64,000 nt of DNA, taken from contig JAJFKG010000016.1 of the NCBI GenBank assembly GCA_021773335.1, positions 86,434 through 150,433 on the forward strand, read 5' to 3'. Position numbers and translations under genes: made by a program. The stretch is from Gammaproteobacteria bacterium (lineage in GTDB: Bacteria > Pseudomonadota > Gammaproteobacteria > JAJFKG01). The stretch's first letter is position 1. The number at the start of each line of letters is the position of its first letter. Shown piece after piece: positions 63,982 to 64,000 of this stretch. The notes below the pieces were generated by a model. It was given only the letters and a program-made list of their open reading frames with translations. It did no database searches and had not been told where the DNA came from.

Positions 63982-64000
63982 GCTCAATATCTCCCTTTGA

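Overview
The window looks like chromosomal DNA of a gammaproteobacterium. The evidence is a set of gammaproteobacterial genes and gene orders: ftsY-ftsE-ftsX with rpoH nearby, lptD-surA-rsmA with amgK-murU divergent from lptD, QueF of the long type, alpha2beta2 glycyl-tRNA synthetase, PrlC, PriA and symmetrical ApaH. Several traits suggest a host-associated lineage such as Legionellales/Coxiellaceae, but this is inference. They are the moderately AT-rich composition, several GerE-type LuxR regulators, orphan TraI_2 and toxin-antitoxin genes, and a large lipase-like protein with a possible C-terminal lipidation site. No rRNA, tRNA, CRISPR array, insertion sequence or replication origin was recognised.

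Layout. 1-5 kb: a truncated class II amidotransferase, a PadR regulator, a REP-like repeat, and an acetolactate-synthase-like/aldehyde dehydrogenase operon. 5-11 kb: a TlpA-like lipoprotein, acylphosphatase, queF, rpoH preceded by a perfect CIRCE operator, and a YdiJ-like flavo-iron-sulfur dehydrogenase. 11-20 kb: ftsX-ftsE-ftsY on the minus strand, then a tightly overlapping plus-strand run of two M16 peptidase homologues, rsmD, two FUSC membrane proteins and rpiA. 20-27 kb: a minus-strand operon running amgK-murU-rpe-trpE-trpG-trpD-trpC (cell-wall recycling, pentose phosphate, tryptophan). 27-33 kb: the outer-membrane biogenesis genes lptD and surA, and rsmA. The lptD reading frame is broken at an 11-A run.

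33-44 kb is an accessory region lying between rsmA and apaH, genes that are usually close neighbours. It holds an orphan, degenerate TraI_2 (MOBH relaxase-like) protein, an alpha/beta hydrolase, two different HigBA toxin-antitoxin modules with visible operators, a cysteine-rich SufR-like regulator divergent from an MFS exporter, a DUF234 ATPase with an upstream repeat array, and a group of small metabolic enzymes.

44-58 kb returns to housekeeping genes: a universal stress protein, apaH, prlC, glutathione reductase, gamma carbonic anhydrase, aroE, priA, and a glyQ-trpS-glyS-gmhB operon with trpS inserted between the two GlyRS subunits. 58-64 kb is again accessory: a small membrane protein, a 967-residue lipase/propeller protein, a DUF3147 protein, a DUF4143 ATPase whose start codon lies in a 32-bp tandem repeat, and a LuxR regulator translationally coupled to a 46-residue membrane microprotein.

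The most notable observations are: (i) a shared motif (GGYATRTTTGRCG) in the repeat arrays upstream of both accessory ATPases; (ii) the poly-A frame break in the normally essential lptD; (iii) a perfect CIRCE element on rpoH; (iv) a probably leaderless higB; and (v) the LuxR-coupled microprotein.
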